Shown one piece after another: positions 16,551-25,913 of a stretch of 64,000 bases of DNA. Numbering within the stretch: position 1 is the stretch's first letter; every line of letters begins with the position of its first letter. The stretch covers positions 1,426,001 to 1,490,000 of the forward strand of contig NZ_CP053828.1 of the NCBI RefSeq assembly GCF_013372165.1. The letters are read 5' to 3'. A program made the position numbers and the translations under genes. Origin of the DNA: Campylobacter hyointestinalis subsp. lawsonii. Lineage in GTDB: Bacteria; Campylobacterota; Campylobacteria; Campylobacterales; Campylobacteraceae. Under the pieces are notes generated by a model. It saw only the letters and a program-made list of their open reading frames with translations, did no database searches and was not told the origin of the DNA.

Positions 16551-18149
16551 TTATATTTTTTCAAAAAAATGTCCATTAGTTAAATTTTTAGAAAAATCTT
16601 TTATCAACTTTCTAAAATGCATTATCTGTGCTTGTTTATCTTTTATAACCTCTACTATCTTGCCATCTTTTTCTATAGTCGGAAGCATTTCGGCTTTTTG
16701 AAACTTCTCATATATAAACTTAACTATATTATCTATGCTATTTTTTCCATCAAATTTTAATGCTGTTTCAAGAGTATTTTTATCAAAATAGATAGGCATA
16801 TTAAATATACTTGAAACTCCTAAATGCTCACTTTGGGTATCTAAAAAATACTTTATATAAGGAATATAATTTTGCTTTATTCTAGCTTTATTTTCTTTAT
16901 AATACACCGCTTCAAATTTGGTAGTTCTTAGCCTTATGACGATTTGGGCATAATTAGACAGATCAAAAAATGCTCTTAATAAAGCATTTTTTGGAACTAT
17001 CTCGCCAAGCTCTTTAACACTAAGTGAAGCTGGATAAGCTTCATAAAGAGCATTTACTAAAGGCTCATCTATCGTTCCTTTGGCTCGTTCTTTTAAATTT
17101 ATATCTTGTTGTGTAAAAATCATATGAAAATCTTTGATATTTTCTAGCATTTTTTCTTCGTTTAACTCTATTTTATTTGAAGCGTGAGTTATGATTGAGT
17201 TGCGAAATCTAGAGTTGTTTAAAAAGTCAAAAATTTGCTCTTTTTGATGATGCTCAGGGTAGTTTAGCATAGCAAACTCAACTAAAGTTTTATCGTTTAG
17301 ATCTTCATAATACGGCTCTATAAATGAATCACAAACATAACCCAAACCAAACTCACCTATATCATCTACAAAATCTAAAAAGTAAAAAGGCTGATTGCAA
17401 ATTTCTAAATATTCGTGATATAAATAGCTTTTATTTGGAGTGTTAAGTATCGCATCACAATGTGTTTTTTCAATATTTATTCTAAATTCGTTGTATAGAT
17501 CGCTACATACATAAGCCATTTTATCTAATGCAACTTTTTTAAACGTTAGCGAGTCAAGTGCTGCTTGAAATTTATCATCTCTTGGGGTAGCAGCTGCACT
17601 AAATCTCATAAAATCACGCTGGATTTCTAGATACTTCCAGCCTGGATAACAGTTATAACTCACAAAGCAAATGCCCTGCGGTGCTAGAAAATCACGAACT
17701 ATTTCTAAAAATTTTGCTCTAACAAAAGTCGGAATCCAGCTATAGACACCGTGCATAATGATAAAATCAAATTTAATATCACTATTTTTTAAATTTAAAA
17801 ATTCGCTAAGCCCCCCCCCATTTATAAAATCAGCAAATTCGCACATATCAATATCTTTAAAATATATATTGCTAATTTCCATACGCTTAGCCGCATCTTT
17901 AGCGATTTCAATCTGTTTGCTACTTAGATCTATACCAACAAATTTAGCATTTGGCGTATTTAAAGCCTGAGGTAAGATATTTCCTCCACATCCGCAACCT
18001 ATCTCTAAAACAGCTGAATTTTGCGGTAAGCAAATGTCTAATCCGTGCATTTTAGCTAAGCAGTGTAGATAGTCGATATCACACTGAACAAACGAAGATG
18101 AGCTATAAACAAGATCTTCGTAGGTTGTTTTTATCTCATCGTTTATCAT
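16551..18149 (-). CDS. Phase-variable class I methyltransferase with regulatory domain (PKMT-like)
   Basis: This is a SAM-dependent methyltransferase of 532 aa. Motif I is VLEIGCGCGGNILPQAL (about residues 47-63), motif II is FVGIDLSSKQIEIA, and IIMHGVYSWIP follows motif IV. The N-terminal YEDLVYSSSSFVQCDIDYLHCLAKMHGL matches the opening of protein-lysine methyltransferases of the rickettsial PKMT type, which carry a central methyltransferase-regulatory domain and a C-terminal winged-helix-like part. That family placement is from memory. A nine-base G tract (minus strand) encodes GGG at residues 111-113. Gain or loss of one G leads to a stop codon within a few codons, so the gene is predicted to switch ON and OFF. 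The present sequence is ON. A protein substrate, possibly an outer-membrane or flagellar protein, is inference. Confidence 0.9.
   Translation of the reverse strand: MINDEIKTTYEDLVYSSSSFVQCDIDYLHCLAKMHGLDICLPQNSAVLEIGCGCGGNILPQALNTPNAKFVGIDLSSKQIEIAKDAAKRMEISNIYFKDIDMCEFADFINGGGLSEFLNLKNSDIKFDFIIMHGVYSWIPTFVRAKFLEIVRDFLAPQGICFVSYNCYPGWKYLEIQRDFMRFSAAATPRDDKFQAALDSLTFKKVALDKMAYVCSDLYNEFRINIEKTHCDAILNTPNKSYLYHEYLEICNQPFYFLDFVDDIGEFGLGYVCDSFIEPYYEDLNDKTLVEFAMLNYPEHHQKEQIFDFLNNSRFRNSIITHASNKIELNEEKMLENIKDFHMIFTQQDINLKERAKGTIDEPLVNALYEAYPASLSVKELGEIVPKNALLRAFFDLSNYAQIVIRLRTTKFEAVYYKENKARIKQNYIPYIKYFLDTQSEHLGVSSIFNMPIYFDKNTLETALKFDGKNSIDNIVKFIYEKFQKAEMLPTIEKDGKIVEVIKDKQAQIMHFRKLIKDFSKNLTNGHFFEKI
17811..17819 (-). 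repeat. Poly-G9 phase-variation tract
   Basis: Nine consecutive C on the plus strand (G on the coding strand) lie inside the methyltransferase gene. Homopolymeric G/C tracts of this length are rare in this AT-rich sequence and are classic slippage sites in Campylobacter. Confidence 0.92.
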
Positions 18150-18174
18150 AATTATCCTCTTAAATTTAGTATTT

Positions 18175-18939
18175 TTAAATTCCTAAGCAATCATATATAG
18201 TATAAAGCCCTGCTTGTCTGCCATCTAGCCAAATAGCAGCCTTTATAGCACCTTTTGCGAAAGTAGCCCTAGAAGTTGCAGTATGATTTAGCTCTATAAA
18301 CTCTCCGTCATTGTAAAATCCCACAGTATGGCGACCTACTATATCTCCACCGCGAAGAGCCATAACAGCTATCTCATCTTTGCTTCTTGCTCCCACCATT
18401 CCATCTCTACCACTCACTCTGACACTACTTAAATTTAAATTTCTAGCTTTTGCTGCATGAGTAGCTAAGGTAAGTGCCGTGCCACTAGGAGCGTCTTTTT
18501 TATGCCTGTGATGCATCTCTACTATCTCGATATCAAACTCACTAAGAGCTTTACTAGCAAGCCCTACTAGTCTATTTAGCACAGCTACGCCTAAACTCAT
18601 ATTTGTAGCTTGAAGAACTGGCATAAGAGAACTTGCAAGTCCTAAAAGCTCCTCGCCTTCGCTGCCAAGCCCAGTTGTACCGATAACTAGAGGTTTTGGA
18701 TATGTCCTTGCGTAGTTTATCAAATTTATCGCGCCGTCTTTTATGGTAAAGTCTATGATAACATCGCTATTATCAAATAAAACTTTTAAGTCATCAGTGA
18801 CCAAAGCATCGCCCACATTACAAAGCACCGGATCTATGCTATAAGCTACGCTGAGTTTTGCTAAATCGCTATTTTTTAAATTTGAGATTATCTCAGTGCC
18901 CATTTTACCGCTTGCGCCGTGCAAACCGATCTTTATCAT
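18175..18939 (-). CDS. dapB: 4-hydroxy-tetrahydrodipicolinate reductase
   Basis: This enzyme reduces hydroxy-tetrahydrodipicolinate with NAD(P)H in the lysine/diaminopimelate pathway, feeding peptidoglycan. The 254-aa length is standard. The dinucleotide-binding start is [14 protein letters not shown]. The substrate motif is [16 protein letters not shown], with the catalytic His and the Lys. It also has VIGTTGL and [18 protein letters not shown]. It is upstream of, and same-strand with, the phase-variable methyltransferase (25 bp gap), so the two are probably co-transcribed. Other lysine genes in the window are lysA and the aminotransferase at 22972-24180. Confidence 0.97.
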   Translation of the reverse strand: MIKIGLHGASGKMGTEIISNLKNSDLAKLSVAYSIDPVLCNVGDALVTDDLKVLFDNSDVIIDFTIKDGAINLINYARTYPKPLVIGTTGLGSEGEELLGLASSLMPVLQATNMSLGVAVLNRLVGLASKALSEFDIEIVEMHHRHKKDAPSGTALTLATHAAKARNLNLSSVRVSGRDGMVGARSKDEIAVMALRGGDIVGRHTVGFYNDGEFIELNHTATSRATFAKGAIKAAIWLDGRQAGLYTIYDCLGI

Positions 18940-19028
18940 ACTAAACCTTAAGTGTAATTTTTGTGGATTTTAGCATAAAGTTATTTATAAAATGGTTAAT
19001 AAATTTAGATAATTTTTATATATAAAGC

Positions 19029-19043
19029 CGGAGAAGATCTCCG
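19029..19043 (-). terminator. Possible terminator of the traT-like gene
   Basis: A six-base-pair stem (CGGAGA / TCTCCG) with a three-base loop lies eight bases past the stop codon on the minus strand. It is followed by a modest T/A-rich run. Confidence 0.5.
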
Positions 19044-19050
19044 ACTAATA

Positions 19051-19833
19051 TCAAAACAGACCTACTATCTGTGAAGCTATCTTTTCTTCTAGTATAGGAG
19101 TTGCTTCTGAAAGCTGAAGTCCTGTTTTTGTAGCTTCGGCAAATATCATAGTTTTTTTCTCTATATAATCTGTCTCATAAGTCTGATTTTTAGTATCTAT
19201 TTGATTGCTTTGTAAAGCGCCTGTGGCATTTACATTTCTTATATCGCCACCAAATGAGTTTATAAAGCCTGACTTTGATCTATCTTTTACGCTAGATTGT
19301 CCGCTTACATTTCCTGTCTCACTAAGAACAGTGCCATTTTTCGCTTTTTGTCTGATATTTATATCGACTTGCATCTGCCAAATAGTGTCTTCTGTAAGCT
19401 TTCCTAATACTCCGCCCACCAAAGCTCCTGCAGCTCCTGCAGCTATCATACTACCAGCACCGCCATTATTATAACCGCTGATAGCAGCTCCTGTGGCACC
19501 TAAAGCCACAGCACCGCCAACGGCATTATTTTCTGATTTTTCATCGCAATACAAAACATTAGTCATTAACACGTAAGTAGCGACTTCTGGATCATCTGTT
19601 ATAGTATAACCTTTTGCCTGTAAGCCTTGGATAATTTTTTGTTCCAAATTTATGTCATGTCCGCTAGTATTTTTTATACTGACAAAGATGACTCTTTTGT
19701 CTTTAGCGACTGGATCTATAAATATACTTTGCGTCATTTTAGCGCTTGTTTGCAAGGTTGTAGTAGCACAACCAGCTATCAATGAAGCCGCAACGACACT
19801 GCTAAGTATAGCTTTAAATGATGTTCTCATCAT
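19051..19833 (-). CDS. TraT-family outer-membrane lipoprotein (complement-resistance protein)
   Basis: This is a homologue of TraT, the surface lipoprotein of F-like plasmids that blocks mating-pair formation (surface exclusion) and confers serum resistance. The 260-aa protein has a lipoprotein signal with the lipobox IAGC (Cys-21 or 22). It also shows the family's glycine/alanine-rich central region (VGGAVALGATGAAISGYNNGG and AAGAAGALVGGVLGKL) and the ending VGLF. AAGG precedes two adjacent ATG codons, so the start could be one codon later. It stands alone between dapB and trxB on the chromosome. No conjugation gene is visible nearby, so surface exclusion is not obvious and serum resistance or envelope integrity is a guess. 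Confidence 0.9.
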   Translation of the reverse strand: MMRTSFKAILSSVVAASLIAGCATTTLQTSAKMTQSIFIDPVAKDKRVIFVSIKNTSGHDINLEQKIIQGLQAKGYTITDDPEVATYVLMTNVLYCDEKSENNAVGGAVALGATGAAISGYNNGGAGSMIAAGAAGALVGGVLGKLTEDTIWQMQVDINIRQKAKNGTVLSETGNVSGQSSVKDRSKSGFINSFGGDIRNVNATGALQSNQIDTKNQTYETDYIEKKTMIFAEATKTGLQLSEATPILEEKIASQIVGLF

Positions 19834-19909
19834 AATACCTTAATTGATAAATTTAAGCCTAAATTATATCAGATAACTATAAATTTGGCTTAAATAAATT
19901 CTTTTTATA

Positions 19910-20851
19910 TCAATGCAAACTCTCTATATAGCTCATCGCTGAAAGTGCCGCTACTGCCCCATCTGCCGCCGCACAAACGACTTGTTTAGGAGCGTCTTCT
20001 CTAAGGTCACCCGCTGCAAAAAGCCCTGGAATATTTGTTTGCATTTTTAAATTTACTCTTACTTGTCCAGTTGGCAAGATATCGCAGATAAATTTGCCAT
20101 CTTTATCTTTTAAAACCTCATTTCTTACATTTAATCCAACAAAGGTAAATATGCCAGGAACTTGCAAATCACGCACACTTCCATCTTTTAGTTTGACTTT
20201 TACACCTTTTACTCCGGCTATATTGTCGCCATAAACTTCATCAACGCTAGCATTTGTTATAAACTCGATTTTAGGATTTTTCTTAGCTTTTTCCACCGTA
20301 ACAGGAGCTGCTCTAAACTCATCTCTTCTATGTATCAAATACACTTTTGAGCAGATATTTGCTAGATATTGAGCTTCTTCAAGAGCAGTATCGCCACCAC
20401 CTAAAACAGCAACTTCTTTATTTTTGTAGAAAAATCCATCACAAGTCGCGCAAGTAGAAACGCCTTTTCCAAAGAATTCATCTTCGCCTTTAAATCCTGC
20501 TCTTTTTGGAGTAGAACCGGTGCAAACAATGACCGCTTTTGCTTTTTCTTCTTTACCGCCTTCTAAAAAAATACTAAAGCTACCATCGCTATTTTTCGCT
20601 ACTTTTTCTACGTTTGCCATTTCGTGTTTTAAACCAAACCTAGTGCATTGCTCAGTCCATGGCGCCATAAAACTCATACCATCCATCACAGTAGCGACAC
20701 CTGGATAGTTTTCCATCTCAGAGCTACTAGTGATCTGACCGCCAGGCATTCCTTTTTCAAACATAACCACGTTTTTAAGTCCGCCTCTAGTCGCGTAAAG
20801 TCCTGCGCTTAGTCCTGCTGGTCCGCCACCTATTATTGCTACATCTAACAT
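19910..20851 (-). CDS. trxB: Thioredoxin reductase
   Basis: This FAD enzyme transfers electrons from NADPH to thioredoxin. The 313-aa protein has the FAD motif [19 protein letters not shown], the redox-active CATC at about residue 133, the NADPH-binding [12 protein letters not shown], and the C-terminal [18 protein letters not shown]. It is followed, on the way upstream, by trxA on the same strand. The 131-bp gap between them contains a terminator hairpin, so the two genes are probably separate units. Its product supplies reduced thioredoxin to Bcp (10116-10625). Confidence 0.97.
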   Translation of the reverse strand: MLDVAIIGGGPAGLSAGLYATRGGLKNVVMFEKGMPGGQITSSSEMENYPGVATVMDGMSFMAPWTEQCTRFGLKHEMANVEKVAKNSDGSFSIFLEGGKEEKAKAVIVCTGSTPKRAGFKGEDEFFGKGVSTCATCDGFFYKNKEVAVLGGGDTALEEAQYLANICSKVYLIHRRDEFRAAPVTVEKAKKNPKIEFITNASVDEVYGDNIAGVKGVKVKLKDGSVRDLQVPGIFTFVGLNVRNEVLKDKDGKFICDILPTGQVRVNLKMQTNIPGLFAAGDLREDAPKQVVCAAADGAVAALSAMSYIESLH

Positions 20852-20951
20852 AATTAAACTCCTTTAATATAAATTTATATATGTATAATTACGTAAAATT
20901 GATAATTATAAAAAAATAAATTTTAAAATCAGATTGATAGATAGTGAGCGT

Positions 20952-20975
20952 AAAGGGGATATCTTCCCCTTTTTT
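20952..20975. terminator. Terminator hairpin downstream of trxA
   Basis: An eight-base-pair stem (AAAGGGGA / TCCCCTTT) with a five-base loop lies just after the trxA stop on the minus strand. T runs stand on both sides and the plus-strand one is longer, so it may act in both directions. Confidence 0.7.
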
Positions 20976-20982
20976 AGTTATA

Positions 20983-21297
20983 TTATAAAAGCGAATTGAT
21001 TTTATCTGCGATAGCCACTTTTGATTGAGCGCCTATCATTTGATCTACTATTTGTCCGTCTTTAAAGAAAAGTAGAGTTGGAATAGAGCGAACACCATAC
21101 TCAACAGCCAAATCTTGAGCCTCATCTGTATTTACTTTGCAAACTTTAGCTTTTCCCTCAAACTCGCCAGCAAGCTCATCAATAACTGGTGCTAGCATTC
21201 TGCAAGGTCCGCACCAAGGTGCCCAAAAATCAACCAACGCAACGCCTTCTTTTGCTACATTGAAGTTTTCTGAAGTAAGTTCAATATATTTACCCAT
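20983..21297 (-). CDS. trxA: Thioredoxin
   Basis: This is the cytoplasmic disulfide reductase thioredoxin, 104 aa, with the active site WAPWCGPCRM (about residues 28-37) and the cis-Pro segment SIPTLLFF. I place the start at the ATG at 21297 because a perfect AAGGAG ribosome binding site lies just before it. An in-frame longer form that would begin about 12 codons upstream has no such signal and would add a lysine-rich non-family extension. It accepts electrons from TrxB and donates them to peroxiredoxins and other enzymes. Confidence 0.96.
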   Translation of the reverse strand: MGKYIELTSENFNVAKEGVALVDFWAPWCGPCRMLAPVIDELAGEFEGKAKVCKVNTDEAQDLAVEYGVRSIPTLLFFKDGQIVDQMIGAQSKVAIADKINSLL

Positions 21298-21365
21298 TTT
21301 TTTCTCCTTAATAAATTTTAAAAAATTATACATTAAAAATCTTAAATTAAAAGATAATATAAATT

Positions 21366-21704
21366 TTAAAAACTTATATTTTCTAAAAATTTAAATTCAC
21401 CTTTTTCTACGCATATTAAATCTATCTGATAATCTGAATTTATGTTAAATTTTAACATATAAAAGTTAATAGTTTTTATTATCTTATAAATTTTCTTTTT
21501 AGTGACTCTATATACAGTCTCATAATCCTTAGATGTAGATTTAACCTCTATAAAATGATACACATCATCTTTTTTTGCGATTATATCTATCTCACCAAAT
21601 TTAGAGTGGAAATTTCTGCAGATTATCTCAAAACCCAAACTTTTAAGATAATCTGCAGCTAAATCTTCACTCCTAAATCCAAAAATATACTCTTTTAAAC
21701 TCAA
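21366..21704 (-). CDS. yraN: UPF0102 / YraN family nuclease-like protein
   Basis: This is a small (112 aa) member of the YraN family, which has a restriction-endonuclease-like fold. The signature GEIDIIAKKDDVYHFIEVKST contains the conserved Asp and the ExK motif expected of the active site. The N-terminal GFRSEDLAADYLKSLGFEIICRNF is also typical. In vivo function is unknown, though Holliday-junction or stress-related nuclease roles have been proposed. It starts two bases before hom ends, in the same order (trxA-yraN-hom) that I recall from C. jejuni, and is probably in one operon with hom and the aminotransferase gene. Confidence 0.9.
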   Translation of the reverse strand: MSLKEYIFGFRSEDLAADYLKSLGFEIICRNFHSKFGEIDIIAKKDDVYHFIEVKSTSKDYETVYRVTKKKIYKIIKTINFYMLKFNINSDYQIDLICVEKGEFKFLENISF

Positions 21705-21706
21705 AT

Positions 21707-22975
21707 TTATTCTTCGATTCGTATCATAAAAGGTCTATCTTTTATAAAACTCTCGCTCTGAAGAAGACCTACTACTCTTAACATATCAGCTTCTAAACAA
21801 GTATGCGTTGTAAAATACAAAGTACTAAAATCAAGGCTTTTATCGATTCTAGGTTTTTGTAAAAAACTATCTATAGAAAGATTGTTTTGACTCATTAAAT
21901 TTGTTATTTTAGCTAAAACACCTATTTCATCAACCACTTTTAGCCTTAGATAATACTTTGTTTTTATCTCATTTGGCTTAAAAAGTCCAAGAGGCAAAAC
22001 TTCTAGTGGAGCTTTATAGCCTAGCATAGGATTTTTAACTTCCCTAGCGATATCGATAAGATCGCTTATAACAGCACTTGCAGTAGCACTTCCACCAGCC
22101 CCAGCCCCATAAAACAAGCTCTCGCCAACAGCGTCTCCAGTGACGCTTACTGCGTTCATCACGCCATCTACTTTTGCTATCATTTTTTCTTTTTGAATAA
22201 GTGCTGGATGTACGCGAAGTTCTACTTTATCTTCTCTTCTTTTTGCTATAGCTAGTAGCTTTATAGCATACTCAAATTCATTTGCAAAATATATATCTTC
22301 ATTCGTGATGCCTTCTATACCTTCTATAAGTATATCTTCTGGTTTAGCATGAACAGAATACGCAAGACTTGCCAAAATAAGCAGCTTATGAGCAGTATCA
22401 AAACCACCAATATCAAATGTAGGATCGGCCTCAGCGTAACCTAATTCTTGAGCTTTTTTAAGCACTTCATCAAATTTAACGCCACCTTGCATCATATTTG
22501 TAAGTATATAGTTACTAGTACCATTCATAATACCGACTATCTTTTGGATATGGTTTGCACTTAAACCTTCTCTTAAAGCCTTTATGATAGGAATGCCACC
22601 AGCTACGCTAGCTTCGTAACCAAAAGGAGTGTCTCCAGCTAGTTTTTCAAGCTCATTTCTATGATATGCAAGCATAGCTTTGTTTGCGGTAACTACAGGC
22701 TTTTTCTTTTCTAAGATTTTACTAACGACTTTATAAGGTTCATCTATACCACCCATAAGCTCGACATAAACATCTATATCATCTCTATCGATCACGCTAT
22801 TTATATCATCGCTTAGAGGTATTTTAGAATCTCTTTTTTTATTTAGATCGCGAACAACGCCAACAACAGGAGTTATATTCATACCAGATCTAGCAGAAAT
22901 TAATTTTTGATTTCTAAGCAAAACATTAGCAACCTCACTGCCAACGGTTCCTACTCCAAGTATCGCTACTCTCAT
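21707..22975 (-). CDS. hom: Homoserine dehydrogenase
   Basis: This enzyme converts aspartate semialdehyde to homoserine, the branch point toward methionine and threonine. The 422-aa protein is a monofunctional type with the NAD(P) fold (VAILGVGTVGSEVANVL) at the N-terminus. The catalytic-domain signature GIMNGTSNYILTNM and GYAEADPTFDIGG are present. A C-terminal ACT regulatory domain (LRLKVVDEIGVLAKITNLM) would allow feedback by threonine. It overlaps the upstream aminotransferase gene by four bases, so translation is coupled. Confidence 0.97.
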   Translation of the reverse strand: MRVAILGVGTVGSEVANVLLRNQKLISARSGMNITPVVGVVRDLNKKRDSKIPLSDDINSVIDRDDIDVYVELMGGIDEPYKVVSKILEKKKPVVTANKAMLAYHRNELEKLAGDTPFGYEASVAGGIPIIKALREGLSANHIQKIVGIMNGTSNYILTNMMQGGVKFDEVLKKAQELGYAEADPTFDIGGFDTAHKLLILASLAYSVHAKPEDILIEGIEGITNEDIYFANEFEYAIKLLAIAKRREDKVELRVHPALIQKEKMIAKVDGVMNAVSVTGDAVGESLFYGAGAGGSATASAVISDLIDIAREVKNPMLGYKAPLEVLPLGLFKPNEIKTKYYLRLKVVDEIGVLAKITNLMSQNNLSIDSFLQKPRIDKSLDFSTLYFTTHTCLEADMLRVVGLLQSESFIKDRPFMIRIEE

Positions 22976-24180
22976 TCAAATTCTTTTAGATATTTTTTAA
23001 TGTTTCTCGCAGCTTGCCTGATACGGTTTTCATTTTCTATAAACGCGATCCTTACGTATTTATCACCCGCTACGCCAAATCCAGCGCCGGGGCTAACTGC
23101 TACGCAAGCTTTTGTTAGTAACTGTTTTGCAAACTCTTTGCTACTGATATTTCCCACTTGAGTAGGAAGCTTTGCCCACGCAAACATACTAGCTCTTGGT
23201 TTTGCTATCTCCCATCCAGCAGAACAAAACGTATCTATCAATATATCTCTTCTTTTTTCGTATGTTTGACGAATTTGCTCAACACAATTTTGATCGCCAT
23301 CAAGTGCTACAGTAGCTGCTACTTGAATAGGAGTAAACATACCATAATCAAACCACGATTTTATCTTTTTAAGAGCAGCAACTAGTTTTTTATTTCCACA
23401 TACAAAACCGACTCTCCAACCTGCCATATTGTATGATTTTGATAGCGTATAGCACTCTACTGCAACGTCTTTTGCACCTTCAACCTCAAAAATACTAGGA
23501 GTTTTATACCCATCAAAAGTAAGTTCTGCGTAAGCTATATCGCTTATGATATAAAATCTCTCTTTCTTTGCCATTGCAACTAAACGCTCATAAAAACTTT
23601 TTTGACAAGTTACAGTAGTAGGATTGTGAGGAAAATTTACTACTATATATTTTGGTCTTGGGATACTTTCATCAATAGTATGTTGTAAATTTTCAAAAAA
23701 TTTATTTTCATCTAGCTCAAATTCGGCATTATAATCAAGAGGCATCTTCGCTACATTGCCACCGGCTATGATAAATGCTTGAGTATGTATAGGATAAGCA
23801 GGATCAGGCACGATCGCAACATCTCCTGGATTTATTATAGCTTGAGTTAAATGAACAAATCCCTCTTTGCTTCCCATGGTTGCGACTGCTTCAGTTTCAG
23901 GATCAAGCAAAACTCCGTATTTTCTTTTATACCAATTGCAAATTGCTAAACGAAGTTTATATATACCTTGAGAGACGCTATAACCGTGAGTTTTGTCTTT
24001 TTTAGCACTCTCACAAAGTTTATCTATGATATGCTCTGGCGTTCTGCCATCGGGATTTCCCATAGAAAAGTCGATTATATCGGCACCATCACGCCTAGCA
24101 GCCATTTTTATAGCATTTACTTCGGCAAAGGCATAGTTTGGTAATCTTTCAATTGTATTAAAACGAATCTCGTCAAACAT
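22972..24180 (-). CDS. PLP-dependent aminotransferase (LL-diaminopimelate aminotransferase-like)
   Basis: This is a fold-type I aminotransferase of 402 aa. The PLP lysine lies in LSKSYNMAGWRVGFV, and NFPHNPTTVTC and ISDIAYAEL contain cofactor contacts. Campylobacter homologues next to hom are often named LL-diaminopimelate or aspartate/alanine aminotransferase. The exact substrate cannot be read from sequence. A role in the aspartate-family pathway is plausible from the operon with hom. It has an AAGGAG ribosome binding site, and the gene upstream ends nine bases away. Alternative: AlaA-type alanine aminotransferase. Confidence 0.88.
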   Translation of the reverse strand: MFDEIRFNTIERLPNYAFAEVNAIKMAARRDGADIIDFSMGNPDGRTPEHIIDKLCESAKKDKTHGYSVSQGIYKLRLAICNWYKRKYGVLLDPETEAVATMGSKEGFVHLTQAIINPGDVAIVPDPAYPIHTQAFIIAGGNVAKMPLDYNAEFELDENKFFENLQHTIDESIPRPKYIVVNFPHNPTTVTCQKSFYERLVAMAKKERFYIISDIAYAELTFDGYKTPSIFEVEGAKDVAVECYTLSKSYNMAGWRVGFVCGNKKLVAALKKIKSWFDYGMFTPIQVAATVALDGDQNCVEQIRQTYEKRRDILIDTFCSAGWEIAKPRASMFAWAKLPTQVGNISSKEFAKQLLTKACVAVSPGAGFGVAGDKYVRIAFIENENRIRQAARNIKKYLKEFE

Positions 24181-24189
24181 AAAAACTCC

Positions 24190-25002
24190 TTATGATTTTA
24201 TATAAATTTTTAAACCGCGTTTTATATTTTCCAAACTAAAAGCATCGTCTATTAGTATATAAAATGCATCGTCTGGAAATTCAATATTTAAACTTTTTTC
24301 TTTCATATCAGATTTTATCTGACTTATGAGTTTTAAATTTCTATCATATATTTTTACAAGCGATATCCAATTATCAGCCGGATTTGCCATTATTTCTATA
24401 TTTTTTTTACCATTGATATTTAAAAAATATGGCTCTAATGGTTTAGAAAGCTCAACTGTTGTGTCTGATTCATAAGGCAATGTTTTTAAAATCGCCCTAC
24501 TCATATCTATATCATAAGTATAAGAAAACGCACCTGTTTTATAAATACCTTTTATATATACATTATTTTGTTTTAGCTCTTTATATAAACTTCCAGGATT
24601 TAAGATAAACTTAGTATTTATAGTCACAAGCCATGAAATTTGTGAGTTTTGAGTAGAAAAGTTTTTTGTAAGAAAGTAGTTATATCCAAGATTATTTAAA
24701 CTTTGAGTTATGACTTTTAAAAAAAGTATGGTAGGACTAGTGCTTTTAAACGTAAGATCCATATATGCAGGAGATGAATAACTCAAGCTTAAAATAGAAT
24801 TTGTTCTTAGTAAATTTGTGATCTTATCGTAGTTTGGATTTGAGTTTTCATCCAAAAACATAGCTTCATTTGAAAAAAGCGTTCTAAGCTTAACCAAGTT
24901 TTGTTCATAGACTTTATCGCCCAATAAATTTTTTAAATTTAGATCTAAATTTGCACTAAAACATAGGCTTGAAACAAGAAAAAATAGTAATACCCTTACC
25001 AC
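24190..25002 (-). CDS. Conserved periplasmic protein of unknown function, 270 aa
   Basis: I do not recognise a domain. A signal peptide (VRVLLFFLVSSLCFSA, cleavage near residue 17) is followed by a soluble domain with mixed strands and helices and no cysteine after the signal. It starts at GTG inside the end of the upstream gene (7-bp overlap), so the two are translationally coupled. In C. jejuni the same position holds a predicted periplasmic protein. The partner upstream is a single-span membrane protein whose external domain may bind this one, but that is inference from the coupling only. Confidence 0.8.
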   Translation of the reverse strand: MVRVLLFFLVSSLCFSANLDLNLKNLLGDKVYEQNLVKLRTLFSNEAMFLDENSNPNYDKITNLLRTNSILSLSYSSPAYMDLTFKSTSPTILFLKVITQSLNNLGYNYFLTKNFSTQNSQISWLVTINTKFILNPGSLYKELKQNNVYIKGIYKTGAFSYTYDIDMSRAILKTLPYESDTTVELSKPLEPYFLNINGKKNIEIMANPADNWISLVKIYDRNLKLISQIKSDMKEKSLNIEFPDDAFYILIDDAFSLENIKRGLKIYIKS

Positions 25003-25913
25003 TCTTTGCCTTTGTTTATAGTAACATACTCATCGTAATCTATCTGTCTTATTTCGCCGTTTTGAACTAAAAATCTGATGGAATTCTTTGAATTATAACT
25101 TCTATTTTGATCACTAAGCTCAAGAGTTATATCGCCGTGCCCTGCTACTACTATAGCATTTCTACTTAGATCTATTTCAAAAGGTTTATTTGTGGTTTTA
25201 GAACTTTTTTCATTTGTATCTAGGTACTTGATGCCTATCCAAACGCTTTTTCTAGGATTTATAGTGGCAAATAAATTTGATTTTGAAATTTTTAGTATAT
25301 CATCTACTTGCGATGAAGTGATGTTGTCTTCTGTTTGCGTAGCAACTTGTTCAGTAGATACTTCATTCATCTGGCTACTTTGAGATTCATTTATATCTGT
25401 GATATTTGCGTCTATTATCTTTTCATCAAACGGAATGGTTATATTTGTTTCTATTTTTAAATTCTCTTTAGCATCTTCTACTACTGGGCTATTAGAGTAC
25501 GTAACGCTTTTATTTTTATCATCAAAAAACGAGCCGATATCATCAAAATATTTTGTAAAACCAAACAGCCATATAAATCCACAAATAATAACAACAAAAG
25601 CAACAGCCAATATCCACGACCCACTATTAGAACTATTAGTAGATGTATAAGCAGGAATTTTTGGAGCTACGCAGAACACAGGGTCGCCCTCTTCTGGATG
25701 CTCTAGACAATAAGCCTTAAACTCCTCAGTCCAATCGCTAAGATCCCAATCATACTCTCTTGATAGAATTTTGACAAAACCTATCGCGTTTAGCTTTTTA
25801 AGCTTATCAAAGTTTTTATCACACATATACTCTAAATATTCAGCTTCTATATGAGTACGCTTTGATACTTCCTTTGCACCAATATCTCTAATTTTCAATA
25901 TATCATTAGCCAT
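24996..25913 (-). CDS. Single-span membrane protein with RodZ-like layout, 305 aa
   Basis: The protein has a 90-residue cytoplasmic N-terminal part of helical type. This part (KIRDIGAKEVSKRTHIEAEYLEYMCDKNF) could be a degenerate helix-turn-helix. A single membrane helix follows (about 98-117, SWILAVAFVVIICGFIWLFG), then a Ser/Thr/Asp-rich linker, and then a C-terminal strand-rich domain (NPRKSVWIGIKYLD and onward). This order resembles RodZ, the cell-shape protein that links MreB to the wall machinery. The similarity is architectural only, with no shared motif verified. It overlaps rlmB by eight bases and the periplasmic-protein gene by seven. Confidence 0.75.
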   Translation of the reverse strand: MANDILKIRDIGAKEVSKRTHIEAEYLEYMCDKNFDKLKKLNAIGFVKILSREYDWDLSDWTEEFKAYCLEHPEEGDPVFCVAPKIPAYTSTNSSNSGSWILAVAFVVIICGFIWLFGFTKYFDDIGSFFDDKNKSVTYSNSPVVEDAKENLKIETNITIPFDEKIIDANITDINESQSSQMNEVSTEQVATQTEDNITSSQVDDILKISKSNLFATINPRKSVWIGIKYLDTNEKSSKTTNKPFEIDLSRNAIVVAGHGDITLELSDQNRSYNSKNSIRFLVQNGEIRQIDYDEYVTINKGKEW

